From NCBI GenBank assembly GCA_017410585.1, contig JAFQQM010000059.1, positions 1 to 38,883 of the forward strand: a stretch of DNA of 38,883 nt, in the 5' to 3' direction. This document shows positions 12,263 to 19,791 of this stretch, one piece after another; within the stretch, counting starts at the first letter, position 1; each line of letters opens with the position of its first letter. The position numbers were made by a program, and so were the translations under genes. The DNA is from Clostridia bacterium. Lineage in GTDB: Bacteria > Bacillota > Clostridia > Oscillospirales > Acutalibacteraceae. The notes beneath the pieces were generated by a model that was given only the letters and a program-made list of their open reading frames with translations, was not told where the DNA came from and searched no databases.

Positions 12263-14986
12263 TTATTTGCCGCAGCAGGCTTTGTACTTTTTCCCGCTAC
12301 CGCAGGGGCAAGGATCGTTTCGACCCACCTTGCCGGTCACTTTGCGGCCGCCTTTGACGGTGCCGTCGCCGGAGGTGGCGGTGGGATTCATCACCTGCTC
12401 ACGCTTCGGTTCTTCCCGTTCGCGGATCTCCACCGTCATCATCATACGGGCGGTATCCTCGCGGATGGCGTCGATCATCGCATCAAACATATCAAAGCCT
12501 TCCAGACGGTATTGCACCACCGGATCTTTTTGACCGTAGGCGCGCAGATGAATACCGCGACGGAGTTCATCCATATTGTCAATGTGATCCATCCAATACC
12601 GGTCGACATTTTTCAGCAACACGACGCGTTCCAGTTCGCGCATGGCGTCGCCGTACTTTTCTTCTTTCTTCTCATAGATGAGATGCGCCCGACGGATGAG
12701 TTCGTCTGCTAACTGACTGCTTTCGGCGTCTTCCAGTTCCTGCGGGGTCATATGGAAATCCCCGACACGGCAGAGCCAGCCGTTATAATATTTCTGCAGA
12801 CCGTCAAGATCCCATTCGTCGTGTAAGGCGGTGGCGGGGGCGTACCGTTCCACCGTATTTTCGATCGATCCGTCGATCATCCGCAGGATAGACTCGCGGA
12901 TATCCTCGCCGTCTAAAACCTTGTTGCGTTCGCCGTAGATCTTCTCGCGCTGTGAGTTCATCACGTCGTCATACTGCAACACGTCGCGGCGGATACCGAA
13001 GTTGCGCTCTTCGATGCGGCGTTGTGCCGACTCGATAGCGTTGGTCAGCAGACGGTTTTCGATGGGCATATTTTCGTCCACGCCCAGCGTTTCCATCATC
13101 GCGTTCATCCGTTCGCCGCCAAACAGACGCAACAGATCGTCGTCCATCGACAGGAAGAAACGGGATGCGCCCGGATCGCCCTGACGGCCGCTTCGACCGC
13201 GTAACTGGTTGTCGATACGGCGGGACTCGTGCCGTTCGGTACCGAGGATAAACAAACCGCCCGCTTCGCGGACCTTGTCCGCCAACGGCGCGATCTCGCG
13301 CTGGTACTTCTCCTCCAACTCATGGAACAGCGCCCGTGCGGCGAGGATCTCCTCGTTATCGGTGTCACCGTAACTGTCCGCCGCTTCGATGAGTTCGGGG
13401 GTATATTCTCGTTTACGCATTTCGTCTTTGGCGAGATACTCGGCATTACCGCCGAGTTTGATATCGGTACCGCGACCCGCCATATTGGTGGCGATGGTGA
13501 CCGCACCCAGTTGACCTGCCTGCGCGACGATGAGCGCTTCGCGCTCATGCGCTTTGGCGTTGAGCACTTCGTGCGGGATGCCTTCCTTGGCCAGCAGTTT
13601 GGAGATCTGCTCGGATTTTTCAATGGAGACGGTGCCCACCAATACCGGCTGTTGCCGTTGGTGGCATTCGCGGATCTGTGCGACCACCGCCGCCAACTTG
13701 GCGCGCTCGGTCTTGTACACCACGTCGGACAGATCTTCGCGCACCACCGGCTTGTTGGTGGGGATCTCCACCACGTCCAACCGGTAGATCTGTTGGAATT
13801 CGGTCTCTTCCGTCTTGGCCGTACCGGTCATACCGGACAGTTTCTTGTACAGACGGAAATAATTCTGGAAGGTGATGGTCGCCAACGTCCGGCTCTCCCG
13901 CGCTACCTTGACCTTCTCCTTGGCTTCGATGGCCTGATGCAGACCTTCGTTGTACCGGCGACCGTACATAATGCGGCCGGTGAACTCGTCAACGATCAGC
14001 ACCTGATCATCCTTGACGATATAATCCACGTCACGGCGCATCACACCGTTGGCTTTGATGGCTTGGTTGATGTGATGCAACAGGGTCACGTTTTCGGGAT
14101 CCATCAGATTGTCCACCTCAAACGCCCGTTCCGCCTTCTTGACGCCCTGCTGGGTCAAGGTGGCGGTGCGTGCCTTTTCATCGACGATGTAATCGCCGTT
14201 GGCGGCCAGATCCTGCTCCTGCTTGGCGTCCATTTCCTTAATACGGGTGCAAGACAGGTGCTTGACAAACTGATCCGCTTTCTGATACAGGTCGGTGGAC
14301 TTGTCCCCCTGACCCGAAATGATGAGCGGGGTACGCGCTTCGTCAATGAGGATGGAGTCCACCTCGTCGACGATGGCAAAGGCGTGTCCGCGTTGCACCT
14401 TGTCGGCGGCGTAGATGACCATATTATCGCGCAGATAATCAAATCCCAGTTCGTTGTTGGTGCCGTAGGTGATATCCGCGGCATAGGCGGCGCGACGCTG
14501 TGATTTGTCCATATCGTGCATGATCAGGCCCACCGAGAGACCGAGGAAGTTAAACACCTTCCCCATCCACTCGCTGTCGCGCTTGGCCAGATACTCGTTG
14601 ACCGTGACCACGTGTACGCCCTCACCGCGCAACGCGTTGAGGTAAGCGGGCAGGATGACCGTCTGGGTCTTACCTTCGCCCGTCTTCATTTCGGCGATGC
14701 GGCCTTGATGCAACACGATACCGCCCAAGATCTGCACCGGAAAGTGCGGTGTTCCCAGTACGCGGTCGGTCGCTTCGCGGCAGACGGCGAAGGCTTCCGG
14801 CAGAAGATCATCCAGCGGCACGCCGGAGGCGATCTGATTTTTAAACCGCGCGGTCTCCCCCCGCAACTCCTCGTCGCTCATCGCCTTGTATTTGTCGGCC
14901 AGCGCCAGCGTTTTGTCGCAAAGCGGACGGATCCGCTTGATTTCGCGGGTGCTGTAATCGCCGAACAGATTGCTGAAAAGTCCCAT
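12263..14986 (-). CDS. secA: Preprotein translocase ATPase SecA
   Basis: ATP-driven motor that pushes secretory proteins through SecYEG at the membrane. The protein has 907 residues from the ATG at 14986, which has an AGGAGTG site; 12 upstream codons in frame are probably not translated. Motifs: Walker A KTGEGKTQT (about 101-109), the DEAD-like Walker B VDEVDSILIDEART (about 205-218), MAGRGTDIKLGG in the second nucleotide fold, LRGRSGRQGDPG (motif VI), and a C-terminal zinc-binding SEC-C tail NDPCPCGSGKKYKACC. All catalytic elements are present. It has its own SigA-type promoter and heads the unit that includes ychF. Confidence 0.98.
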   Translation of the reverse strand: MGLFSNLFGDYSTREIKRIRPLCDKTLALADKYKAMSDEELRGETARFKNQIASGVPLDDLLPEAFAVCREATDRVLGTPHFPVQILGGIVLHQGRIAEMKTGEGKTQTVILPAYLNALRGEGVHVVTVNEYLAKRDSEWMGKVFNFLGLSVGLIMHDMDKSQRRAAYAADITYGTNNELGFDYLRDNMVIYAADKVQRGHAFAIVDEVDSILIDEARTPLIISGQGDKSTDLYQKADQFVKHLSCTRIKEMDAKQEQDLAANGDYIVDEKARTATLTQQGVKKAERAFEVDNLMDPENVTLLHHINQAIKANGVMRRDVDYIVKDDQVLIVDEFTGRIMYGRRYNEGLHQAIEAKEKVKVARESRTLATITFQNYFRLYKKLSGMTGTAKTEETEFQQIYRLDVVEIPTNKPVVREDLSDVVYKTERAKLAAVVAQIRECHQRQQPVLVGTVSIEKSEQISKLLAKEGIPHEVLNAKAHEREALIVAQAGQLGAVTIATNMAGRGTDIKLGGNAEYLAKDEMRKREYTPELIEAADSYGDTDNEEILAARALFHELEEKYQREIAPLADKVREAGGLFILGTERHESRRIDNQLRGRSGRQGDPGASRFFLSMDDDLLRLFGGERMNAMMETLGVDENMPIENRLLTNAIESAQRRIEERNFGIRRDVLQYDDVMNSQREKIYGERNKVLDGEDIRESILRMIDGSIENTVERYAPATALHDEWDLDGLQKYYNGWLCRVGDFHMTPQELEDAESSQLADELIRRAHLIYEKKEEKYGDAMRELERVVLLKNVDRYWMDHIDNMDELRRGIHLRAYGQKDPVVQYRLEGFDMFDAMIDAIREDTARMMMTVEIREREEPKREQVMNPTATSGDGTVKGGRKVTGKVGRNDPCPCGSGKKYKACCGK

Positions 14987-15026
14987 AACGGAACACTCCT
15001 TCCTTCTTAAAGGCATATTCATCCCT

Positions 15027-15055
15027 ATTGTACCATACTTTGCTGTCGTTTTCTA
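15027..15055 (-). promoter_or_regulatory. SigA-type promoter of secA
   Basis: Reading the minus strand: TAGAAA (15055-15050), 17-bp spacer, TACAAT (15032-15027), about 40 bp ahead of the start codon. Confidence 0.65.
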
Positions 15056-15098
15056 CCCTTTTTTATAAACAGGCTGTAAATTTTCGTTGTGCGCCGAC

Positions 15099-15127
15099 TT
15101 GAAATATGCGAAAAAAGATGGTATGAT
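15099..15127 (+). promoter_or_regulatory. SigA-type promoter of the dus gene
   Basis: TTGAAA (15099-15104), 17-bp spacer, TATGAT (15122-15127), about 40 bp ahead of the ATG at 15166. It is divergent from the secA promoter. Confidence 0.75.
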
Positions 15128-15165
15128 TTTGAAGATGAGTCAAACGGAGGAAATGAGGTGAGACG

Positions 15166-16131
15166 ATGCGCATCGGTTCGATTGAGATTACCGGCAAGGT
15201 CGGCTTAGCCCCGATGGCGGGGGTGACCGATCGCGCCTTCCGCGAGGTCTGCGCCCAAAACGGTGCGGCGTGGACGGTGACCGAGATGGTCAGCGCGAAA
15301 GGGCTTTGCTACGGTGACCGCAAAAGCCACGAACTGCTGGAACTGGACGACGATGCCCGCCCGACGGCGGCGCAGTTGTTTGGGGACGACCCCGCTATTT
15401 TGGCAGAGGGCGCTAAACTGGCGGCGGCGCACCGTCCGGATTGGTTGGATATCAATATGGGGTGTCCTGCCCCGAAAATTGCCGGCAATCATTGCGGCAG
15501 TGCTTTGATGCGGGATCCCGAATTGTGCCGGAAACTGGTGGCGGCGGTGAGAAATGCCACCGACCTGCCGGTGACTGTGAAAATCCGCAAGGGCTTTTCC
15601 AAGGACGAGGTCAACGCGGTGGAGGTGGCGCAGGCGTGCGAAGCCGGCGGTGCCGCCGCCATTGCGGTACACGGCCGCACCCGCGACCAGATGTACGCCC
15701 CGCCGGTGGATTGGGACATCATCCGCGCGGTCAAGCAGGCGGTCAGCGTGCCGGTCATCGGCAACGGGGACGTTACCGATCCGCATTCCGCCGCCCGTAT
15801 GCTGGAAGAGACCGGTTGCGATGCGATCTTGATCGGTCGCGCGGCGCTGGGCAATCCGTGGGTGTTTGCGGATATCAACGCGTGGCTGTCTGCCGAGCGG
15901 ATGACCTATACCCCGCCGCTGTCCAAGCGGTTGCTGACCTTGTTACAGCAAACCTCCCGCGCGATTGAGTTGAAAGGCGAAAAGGTGGCGATGCTGGAAG
16001 CACGCAAACACGCCGGCTGGTATCTGCACGGAATCACCGGTGCGGCGGCGTATCGCCGTATTGCCAACACCATGACCACCTTTGACGATCTGATCGCTCT
16101 GTGCAAGCAGGTGGAAGCCGAACGCGGCTAA
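15166..16131 (+). CDS. dusB: tRNA-dihydrouridine synthase (Dus family, DusB-like)
   Basis: FMN- and NADPH-dependent enzyme that reduces uridines in tRNA to dihydrouridine. The protein has 321 residues, the normal length. Visible are the flavin-binding start VGLAPMAGVTDRAFR (12-26), the catalytic cysteine in DINMGCPAPKI (Cys100), the Lys and His of the FMN site (VTVKIRKGF, IAVHGRTRDQMY), and the phosphate loop IGNGDVTDP followed by ILIGRAALGNPWVF. The C-terminal helical tRNA-recognition domain is complete. The ATG lies after GAGGTGAG. In many Firmicutes dusB sits beside housekeeping genes, as here. The specific subfamily (DusB rather than another bacterial Dus) is inferred from overall similarity. 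Confidence 0.93.
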   Translation: MRIGSIEITGKVGLAPMAGVTDRAFREVCAQNGAAWTVTEMVSAKGLCYGDRKSHELLELDDDARPTAAQLFGDDPAILAEGAKLAAAHRPDWLDINMGCPAPKIAGNHCGSALMRDPELCRKLVAAVRNATDLPVTVKIRKGFSKDEVNAVEVAQACEAGGAAAIAVHGRTRDQMYAPPVDWDIIRAVKQAVSVPVIGNGDVTDPHSAARMLEETGCDAILIGRAALGNPWVFADINAWLSAERMTYTPPLSKRLLTLLQQTSRAIELKGEKVAMLEARKHAGWYLHGITGAAAYRRIANTMTTFDDLIALCKQVEAERG

Positions 16132-16164
16132 CCGCTCGTTTCCCAAAAACTACCCCATAACAAC

Positions 16165-16179
16165 AAAAAGATCCCACCC
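16165..16179 (+). repeat. Left 15-bp inverted repeat flanking the AT-rich island
   Basis: AAAAAGATCCCACCC, with its reverse complement at 19770-19784. Looser similarity continues inward for about 25 bp (…AGGGC…TAA(A)GG(G/A)CAGT). The two copies enclose the AT-rich segment. Confidence 0.6.
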
Positions 16180-16205
16180 TTAAGGGCTATGCTCTAAAGG
16201 GCAGT

Positions 16206-16350
16206 AAAAAAGGCCCCCTTGTGTAAAGGGGGCTGGATTTTTGCGAAGCAAAAAGACTGGGGGATTGTGAAGTGCAGACAACCAACAATCCCTCCGTCAA
16301 AAATCAAAGATTTTTGCCACCTCCCTTTACACAAGGGAGGCTTTTTATTT
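16206..16350. repeat. Long inverted repeat of the palindromic family, copy E
   Basis: Two half-elements face each other. The left half has GCCCCCTTGTGTAAAGGGGGC, TGG, ATTTTTGCGAAGCAAAAA, GACTGGGGGATTGT. The right half, read on the other strand, has GCCTCCCTTGTGTAAAGGGAGG, TGG, CAAAAATCTTTGATTTTTG, ACGGAGGGATTGTTGG. The halves share the same order of two hairpins and a GGGGGATTGT-like end but differ in sequence, so the element is not a simple perfect palindrome. It fills most of the 339-bp gap after dus. A further hairpin, GACATTTA-AGCGCC-TAAATGTC, is at 16367-16388; 16389-16470 holds nothing I recognise. Confidence 0.8.
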
Positions 16351-16470
16351 GTCGCGTAGCAAGCAGGACATTTAAGCGCCTAAATGTCACATGTTAGGAG
16401 AATCGAAAACCCTTAACCTTACTCACTACTAATTGCAGCCTGTGGTGCTATCGGCAAAAGAGGGAATGGA

Positions 16471-17070
16471 TCAGCCAATGCTCTCCAAAATACATTTTGC
16501 CAAAAGGTTGTAGCCCTCAGCATGAAAGTGAACACCGTCCGGGATATGGTGTTCAGGGCTGTTTATGGCAACGGTATACAGATCAATTACAGGCAAATTA
16601 TATTTTTGCGCTAAAGAGGCTGCGATTTTATTTCGTGCGACTATTGTTTCTATGCGGCTTGGATTGGCGAGATCATCGGTGGTGAGCAAAATATAAATTG
16701 GCTTTTTTGCTTTTAGCAGGAACAACAGCAACTCCTCGTAATATTTTTCATATTCCTCGTTTGAGAGATGCCATCCGTGAAGGCCATTGTTAAAAAGAAG
16801 CATATCGCACTTGCTCTGCTTCATGCATAGTTCTATGCTGGCCTTAAGATGGGGATTGTCAATCCCCTTTGATGTGCCGAAGCCGTCACATACAATTTCT
16901 GAGTTTGACAAAGCGGTGATGCAGTGTCTTGTTCCGCAGGATATGGAATCGCCTATGTAAAGAATTCGTTTTGAGGTTGTGTTTGCAGTCTGCTCCCACC
17001 AAATATTGTCCCATTCATAGGTTTCAAGATTTTTTGATATGTTGCGTGTTTCGTAAGTAAATTCGCCCAT
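16471..17070 (-). CDS. SGNH/GDSL-type hydrolase
   Basis: Predicted esterase or acetyl-/acyl-hydrolase of the SGNH fold, 199 residues, no signal peptide or membrane segment, so probably cytosolic. The nucleophile block is YIGDSISCG (Ser42), the third block LLFNNGLHGW (Asn94/95) and the catalytic Asp-His pair DGVHFHAEGY (Asp178, His181). The ATG at 17070 follows AGGTGAT. Base composition is clearly more AT-rich than the flanking housekeeping genes, and the gene lies between repeats at the edge of the foreign-looking segment, which suggests horizontal acquisition. The natural substrate is unknown; a link to the acyl-CoA ligase 0.5 kb away, for example removal or addition of acyl groups, is only a guess. 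Confidence 0.85.
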   Translation of the reverse strand: MGEFTYETRNISKNLETYEWDNIWWEQTANTTSKRILYIGDSISCGTRHCITALSNSEIVCDGFGTSKGIDNPHLKASIELCMKQSKCDMLLFNNGLHGWHLSNEEYEKYYEELLLFLLKAKKPIYILLTTDDLANPSRIETIVARNKIAASLAQKYNLPVIDLYTVAINSPEHHIPDGVHFHAEGYNLLAKCILESIG

Positions 17071-17130
17071 AAAATCACCTCGTATTTTGCATTATATCAC
17101 CTGCCGACCATATTTTCAATAGACATAAAA

Positions 17131-17162
17131 ATTCTCCCTGCCGAGTATTCGGCAGGGAGATA
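17131..17162 (-). terminator. Hairpin terminator upstream of the SGNH gene
   Basis: TCTCCCTGCCGA-GTAT-TCGGCAGGGAGA is a perfect 12-bp stem. On the minus strand it is followed by ATTTTTAT, so it would stop leftward transcription coming from 17.2-17.4 kb. That region (17163-17424) has only short, mutually shifted minus-strand ORFs and no recognisable gene, and may be the remains of one. Confidence 0.65.
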
Positions 17163-17424
17163 CTGTTGATTTGTAAATCCAATTACTTAGATTCTTTAAT
17201 AGCAGTCTGTGTTGAGAAGAAGTAAAGGGGGTGTTTGGGGCGAACGAAATGTTTGCCTTTCCTTTTCTGCCATCAACATTACAAGAAACAGGAGATTCGG
17301 GAGAGTGTCGCAAATACCAATCAAAACCATCTTTTGAAACAACGACCTTGTAGCTTCGGGAGTTCGCATTATTACTGCCATTATGACGATACCGAAGAAA
17401 TTGTTGAAGAAATTGTAAAACCCA

Positions 17425-17453
17425 TTGATAATTAAAAGGTTTTATGTTATACT
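17425..17453 (+). promoter_or_regulatory. SigA-type promoter of the leader RNA and acyl-CoA ligase
   Basis: TTGATA (17425-17430), 17-bp spacer, TATACT (17448-17453). The predicted start, about 17460, coincides with the first base of the long hairpin that follows. Confidence 0.75.
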
Positions 17454-17459
17454 GTAAGG

Positions 17460-17593
17460 GCTACACATCTGAATATGCACAAGTTAGGGAATACTATTTG
17501 GTAAAAATGTATTCTCTCTTCCTGACTTTGTGCAGATGTGTAGCAACATTGAGGGAAGCATTTTTCGGTGCGCCCTTCGGGGCGCACTTTTTT
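17460..17593 (+). ncRNA. Structured leader RNA with intrinsic terminator (candidate attenuator or small RNA)
   Basis: Starting at the predicted +1, bases 17460-17544 form one long rod. The outer stem is GCTACACATCTG/CAGATGTGTAGC, 12 bp; a 5-base bulge follows, then GCACAA/TTGTGC, GTTAGGGA/TTCCTGAC with wobble pairs, and AATAC/GTATT. After a 23-nt linker comes a strong terminator, GTGCGCCC-TTCG-GGGCGCAC plus T-run (17568-17593). The ligase ATG is only 22 bp further on, with its own AGGGGG site, leaving no room for a second promoter. The ligase must therefore be expressed by read-through. No T-box, SAM, TPP or other leader I know is recognisable. An alternative is a MITE-like insertion whose two arms are transposon ends; no target duplication is visible. 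Confidence 0.55.
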
Positions 17594-17614
17594 ATTAAAT
17601 AGGGGGTAACCTAA

Positions 17615-19372
17615 ATGGACGAAAAGAAACTGACGGGATATCCGTCGATTGACAAACCTTGGTTGAAATACTACTCAAAGGAATCTATCAATGCAAAATT
17701 GCCCGCACGAACTCTTTATCAAAATATTTACAACAATAACAAATCGCATTTGACAGAAATTGCATTAGAATATTTTGGCAACAAAATTAGTTATAAGTCA
17801 CTTTTCAAAAATGTTGATGATGTTGCAAAAGCTTTTGTTTCAAATGGTGTAAAAAAGGGAGATAAAGTTATTCTTTTCACATCTGCAACACCAGAAATGG
17901 TTTATGTCACTTTAGCATTGTGCCGTATTGGTGCAGTCGCAAATATGATTAACCCTGTTTTTACCGAAGAACAAATCCGCGACAGAATCAATGAAACCGA
18001 TGCTACACTTTTAATATCATTAGACCAACTATATGGTAAAATAGAGAAAGTTATCGCACAGACAACTATAAAAAAATCAGTAATTATACCTGTTTGTAAT
18101 TCTATGCCTATGCCGTTAAGTATTATAGCAGGAATGAAAATGAACAAGAAACTTACTTATGGTGAAACTCTTGTTAGATGGAATGATTTTGTTAAAACTG
18201 GCAGAAACATTACGGATATAGTTGATGCTGAATATGAAAAAGACAGACCGTTGATAATGGTTTACTCGTCGGGAACAACGGGTGCATCAAAAGGAATAGT
18301 TTTAACTAATGACGGTATTAATGCAACAATTTCTCACTATTTCGGTCCAGATTTCCCATATACTAGGAAAGATAGATTTTTACAAATGATACCGATATGG
18401 TTTTCAACGGGCATAGTGTTGTGTGTGTTTATGCCCCTATGTGTTGGTATTACTAGTATTTTAGAGCCAGTTTTCAGCAAAGAAAACTTCGCCAAAGATA
18501 TAAAAAAATACAAACCAAGTATGACATTAGGGACAACAAGTTTATGGTTGTATGCAGCTAATTGGGAGGGCTTAAAAGATACCGACCTATCAAATATGAC
18601 TTTCCCGATAACTGGCGGGGAACAAGTTTTGCCCCGTGTTGAGAAGACTATTAACAACTTCCTAAAATCTCACGGTTGTAAATCTATTTTACTTAAAGGG
18701 TATGGAATGTGCGAATTAGGAAGCACTGTTACATCGGATGCAATGACCACTAACAAAACTGGCTCTACAGGATTTCCAATTAAAGATGTTACTGTTTCAG
18801 CATTTGACATTGAAACCAATAAAGAAATGCAATATGGTCAGCGCGGAGAGATTCGTGTTCAGTCCCCAGCTAGAATGAAAGAATATTTTAAAAATCCTGA
18901 AGCTACCGAAAAGTATTTTTACACCGATGAAAATGGAAACAAATGGGGTTGTACTGGCGATATTGGTTATGTGGACGAAGAGGGATTTATCTACATACTC
19001 GGAAGAGCGAGCGACAAGTTTATTTCAAAGACTGGAAGAGAAGTATTTTGCTTTGACATTAAAAATGTTATTTTGCAAAATGAAAACATTGCATCATGTG
19101 AAGTAGTTGCTTTACAAAAAGACAACTATTATGTTCCTGTTGTACACATTGTTTTGGAAGAAAACTGTCATGATAGTCAAGAAAGTATACTTTATGCAAT
19201 ACATCACCTGTGTTTAGACAAATTAGAAGATGATTGCATTCCTTGTGCTTATAAGATTAGAGAAAACTTCCCCGTAAAAAGCAGTGGCAAAAAAGATTTT
19301 GAAGCATTAAGACAAGAAAAGGGCGGCTTCTTTCTTCCTCAAAACAATACATTGATTGCTGTAAACTTATAA
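17615..19372 (+). CDS. Class I adenylate-forming enzyme, acyl-CoA ligase-like
   Basis: Predicted to activate a carboxylic acid with ATP as acyl-AMP and transfer it to CoA or another thiol. The protein has 585 residues. The P-loop motif is VYSSGTTGASKGI (about 217-229), the aromatic/adenine motif GYGMCELGS (about 364-372), the ribose-binding Asp is in GCTGDIGYVDEEGFIYILGR, and the C-terminal lysine is in PVKSSGKKDF (about 555). All core motifs are present. The gene is strongly AT-rich compared with the rest of the window and its codon use differs, a clear sign of transfer. It is preceded by a structured leader and terminator, and the SGNH hydrolase lies divergently to the left. Substrate (fatty, aryl or other acid) cannot be told from the sequence. 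Confidence 0.85.
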   Translation: MDEKKLTGYPSIDKPWLKYYSKESINAKLPARTLYQNIYNNNKSHLTEIALEYFGNKISYKSLFKNVDDVAKAFVSNGVKKGDKVILFTSATPEMVYVTLALCRIGAVANMINPVFTEEQIRDRINETDATLLISLDQLYGKIEKVIAQTTIKKSVIIPVCNSMPMPLSIIAGMKMNKKLTYGETLVRWNDFVKTGRNITDIVDAEYEKDRPLIMVYSSGTTGASKGIVLTNDGINATISHYFGPDFPYTRKDRFLQMIPIWFSTGIVLCVFMPLCVGITSILEPVFSKENFAKDIKKYKPSMTLGTTSLWLYAANWEGLKDTDLSNMTFPITGGEQVLPRVEKTINNFLKSHGCKSILLKGYGMCELGSTVTSDAMTTNKTGSTGFPIKDVTVSAFDIETNKEMQYGQRGEIRVQSPARMKEYFKNPEATEKYFYTDENGNKWGCTGDIGYVDEEGFIYILGRASDKFISKTGREVFCFDIKNVILQNENIASCEVVALQKDNYYVPVVHIVLEENCHDSQESILYAIHHLCLDKLEDDCIPCAYKIRENFPVKSSGKKDFEALRQEKGGFFLPQNNTLIAVNL

Positions 19373-19469
19373 CATTACTTGATTTTTAAATTTTAATTGT
19401 CTACAATATAATTACTCTTGCATTAAATATATGTAGGCGAAATTATAAACGGCGGAATTTCAATTTAAC

Positions 19470-19545
19470 GGCGGGCCCCGAGGAATCGGGGCTCGCTTAT
19501 TTTAAAGTATAAAAACACCCTATGACTTTGCGGTCATAGGGTGTT
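19470..19545. terminator. Two hairpins closing the ligase unit and the opposing remnant
   Basis: First, GCGGGCCCCGA-GGAA-TCGGGGCTCGC followed by TTATTTT (from about 19472), which reads as the terminator of the plus-strand ligase. Second, AACACCCTATGAC-TTTGCG-GTCATAGGGTGTT (19514-19545), a perfect 13-bp stem followed on the minus strand by TTTTATAC, suited to stop leftward transcripts from the remnant at 19549. The space 19373-19469 holds nothing I recognise. Confidence 0.75.
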
Positions 19546-19548
19546 CTC

Positions 19549-19713
19549 TTATACATAGATATTGACTTTTAAGTCGTTCCACCTGTGTATGCGATGTTTG
19601 GAGCTATCTTTATACAGATATGCTTTCGCATCGTCTAAATTAAGCACAAACTCCGTTACTTTGGTGAATGGGTTACTATTTCCCACTTTCTTTAATAGCC
19701 GCCTGGGCGGCAG
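19549..19713 (-). pseudogene. 3' remnant of an unidentified gene
   Basis: An open minus-strand frame of 54 codons ends at TAA (19551-19549) just before a good terminator. Its last 45 residues, from a GTG at 19686, look like genuine protein: NPFTKVTEFVLNLDDAKAY, then a basic stretch, ending DLKVNIYV. No ribosome-binding site precedes the GTG, and the frame is closed by a stop at 19714-19716. A second frame overlapping its upstream part ends in the protein-like segment LTAAQAAIKESGK. I read this as the decayed 3' end of a gene at the right edge of the AT-rich island. I do not recognise the family; it could also be a small intact ORF. Confidence 0.45.
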
Positions 19714-19769
19714 TTAGGTGGGCGATGAGAACCAATCTTAAAACTGTCCTTAATTGTACGGCCCCTGAC

Positions 19770-19784
19770 GGGTGGGATCTTTTT
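19770..19784 (-). repeat. Right 15-bp inverted repeat flanking the AT-rich island
   Basis: GGGTGGGATCTTTTT, the exact reverse complement of 16165-16179. It lies 7 bp beyond the stop codon of the ROK-like gene, mirroring the left copy, which lies 33 bp beyond the stop of dus. Confidence 0.6.
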
Positions 19785-19791
19785 ATCTTGC

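Noticed and set aside
16389-16470. A tRNA or attachment-site remnant suggested by GAATCGAAAACCC
   Set aside because: No acceptor, D or anticodon arm can be built around it, and no duplicate of it was noticed at the other end of the island.
17116-17435. Small ORFs on both strands (65, 61 and 66 codons)
   Set aside because: They overlap each other in different frames, lack ribosome-binding sites and show no domain; treated as non-coding or debris.
17460-17593. T-box leader or 6S RNA
   Set aside because: The T-box consensus GGGTGG(T/A)ACCGCG and specifier region are absent. For 6S RNA the element is short, lacks the large open central bubble and is placed directly against a gene.
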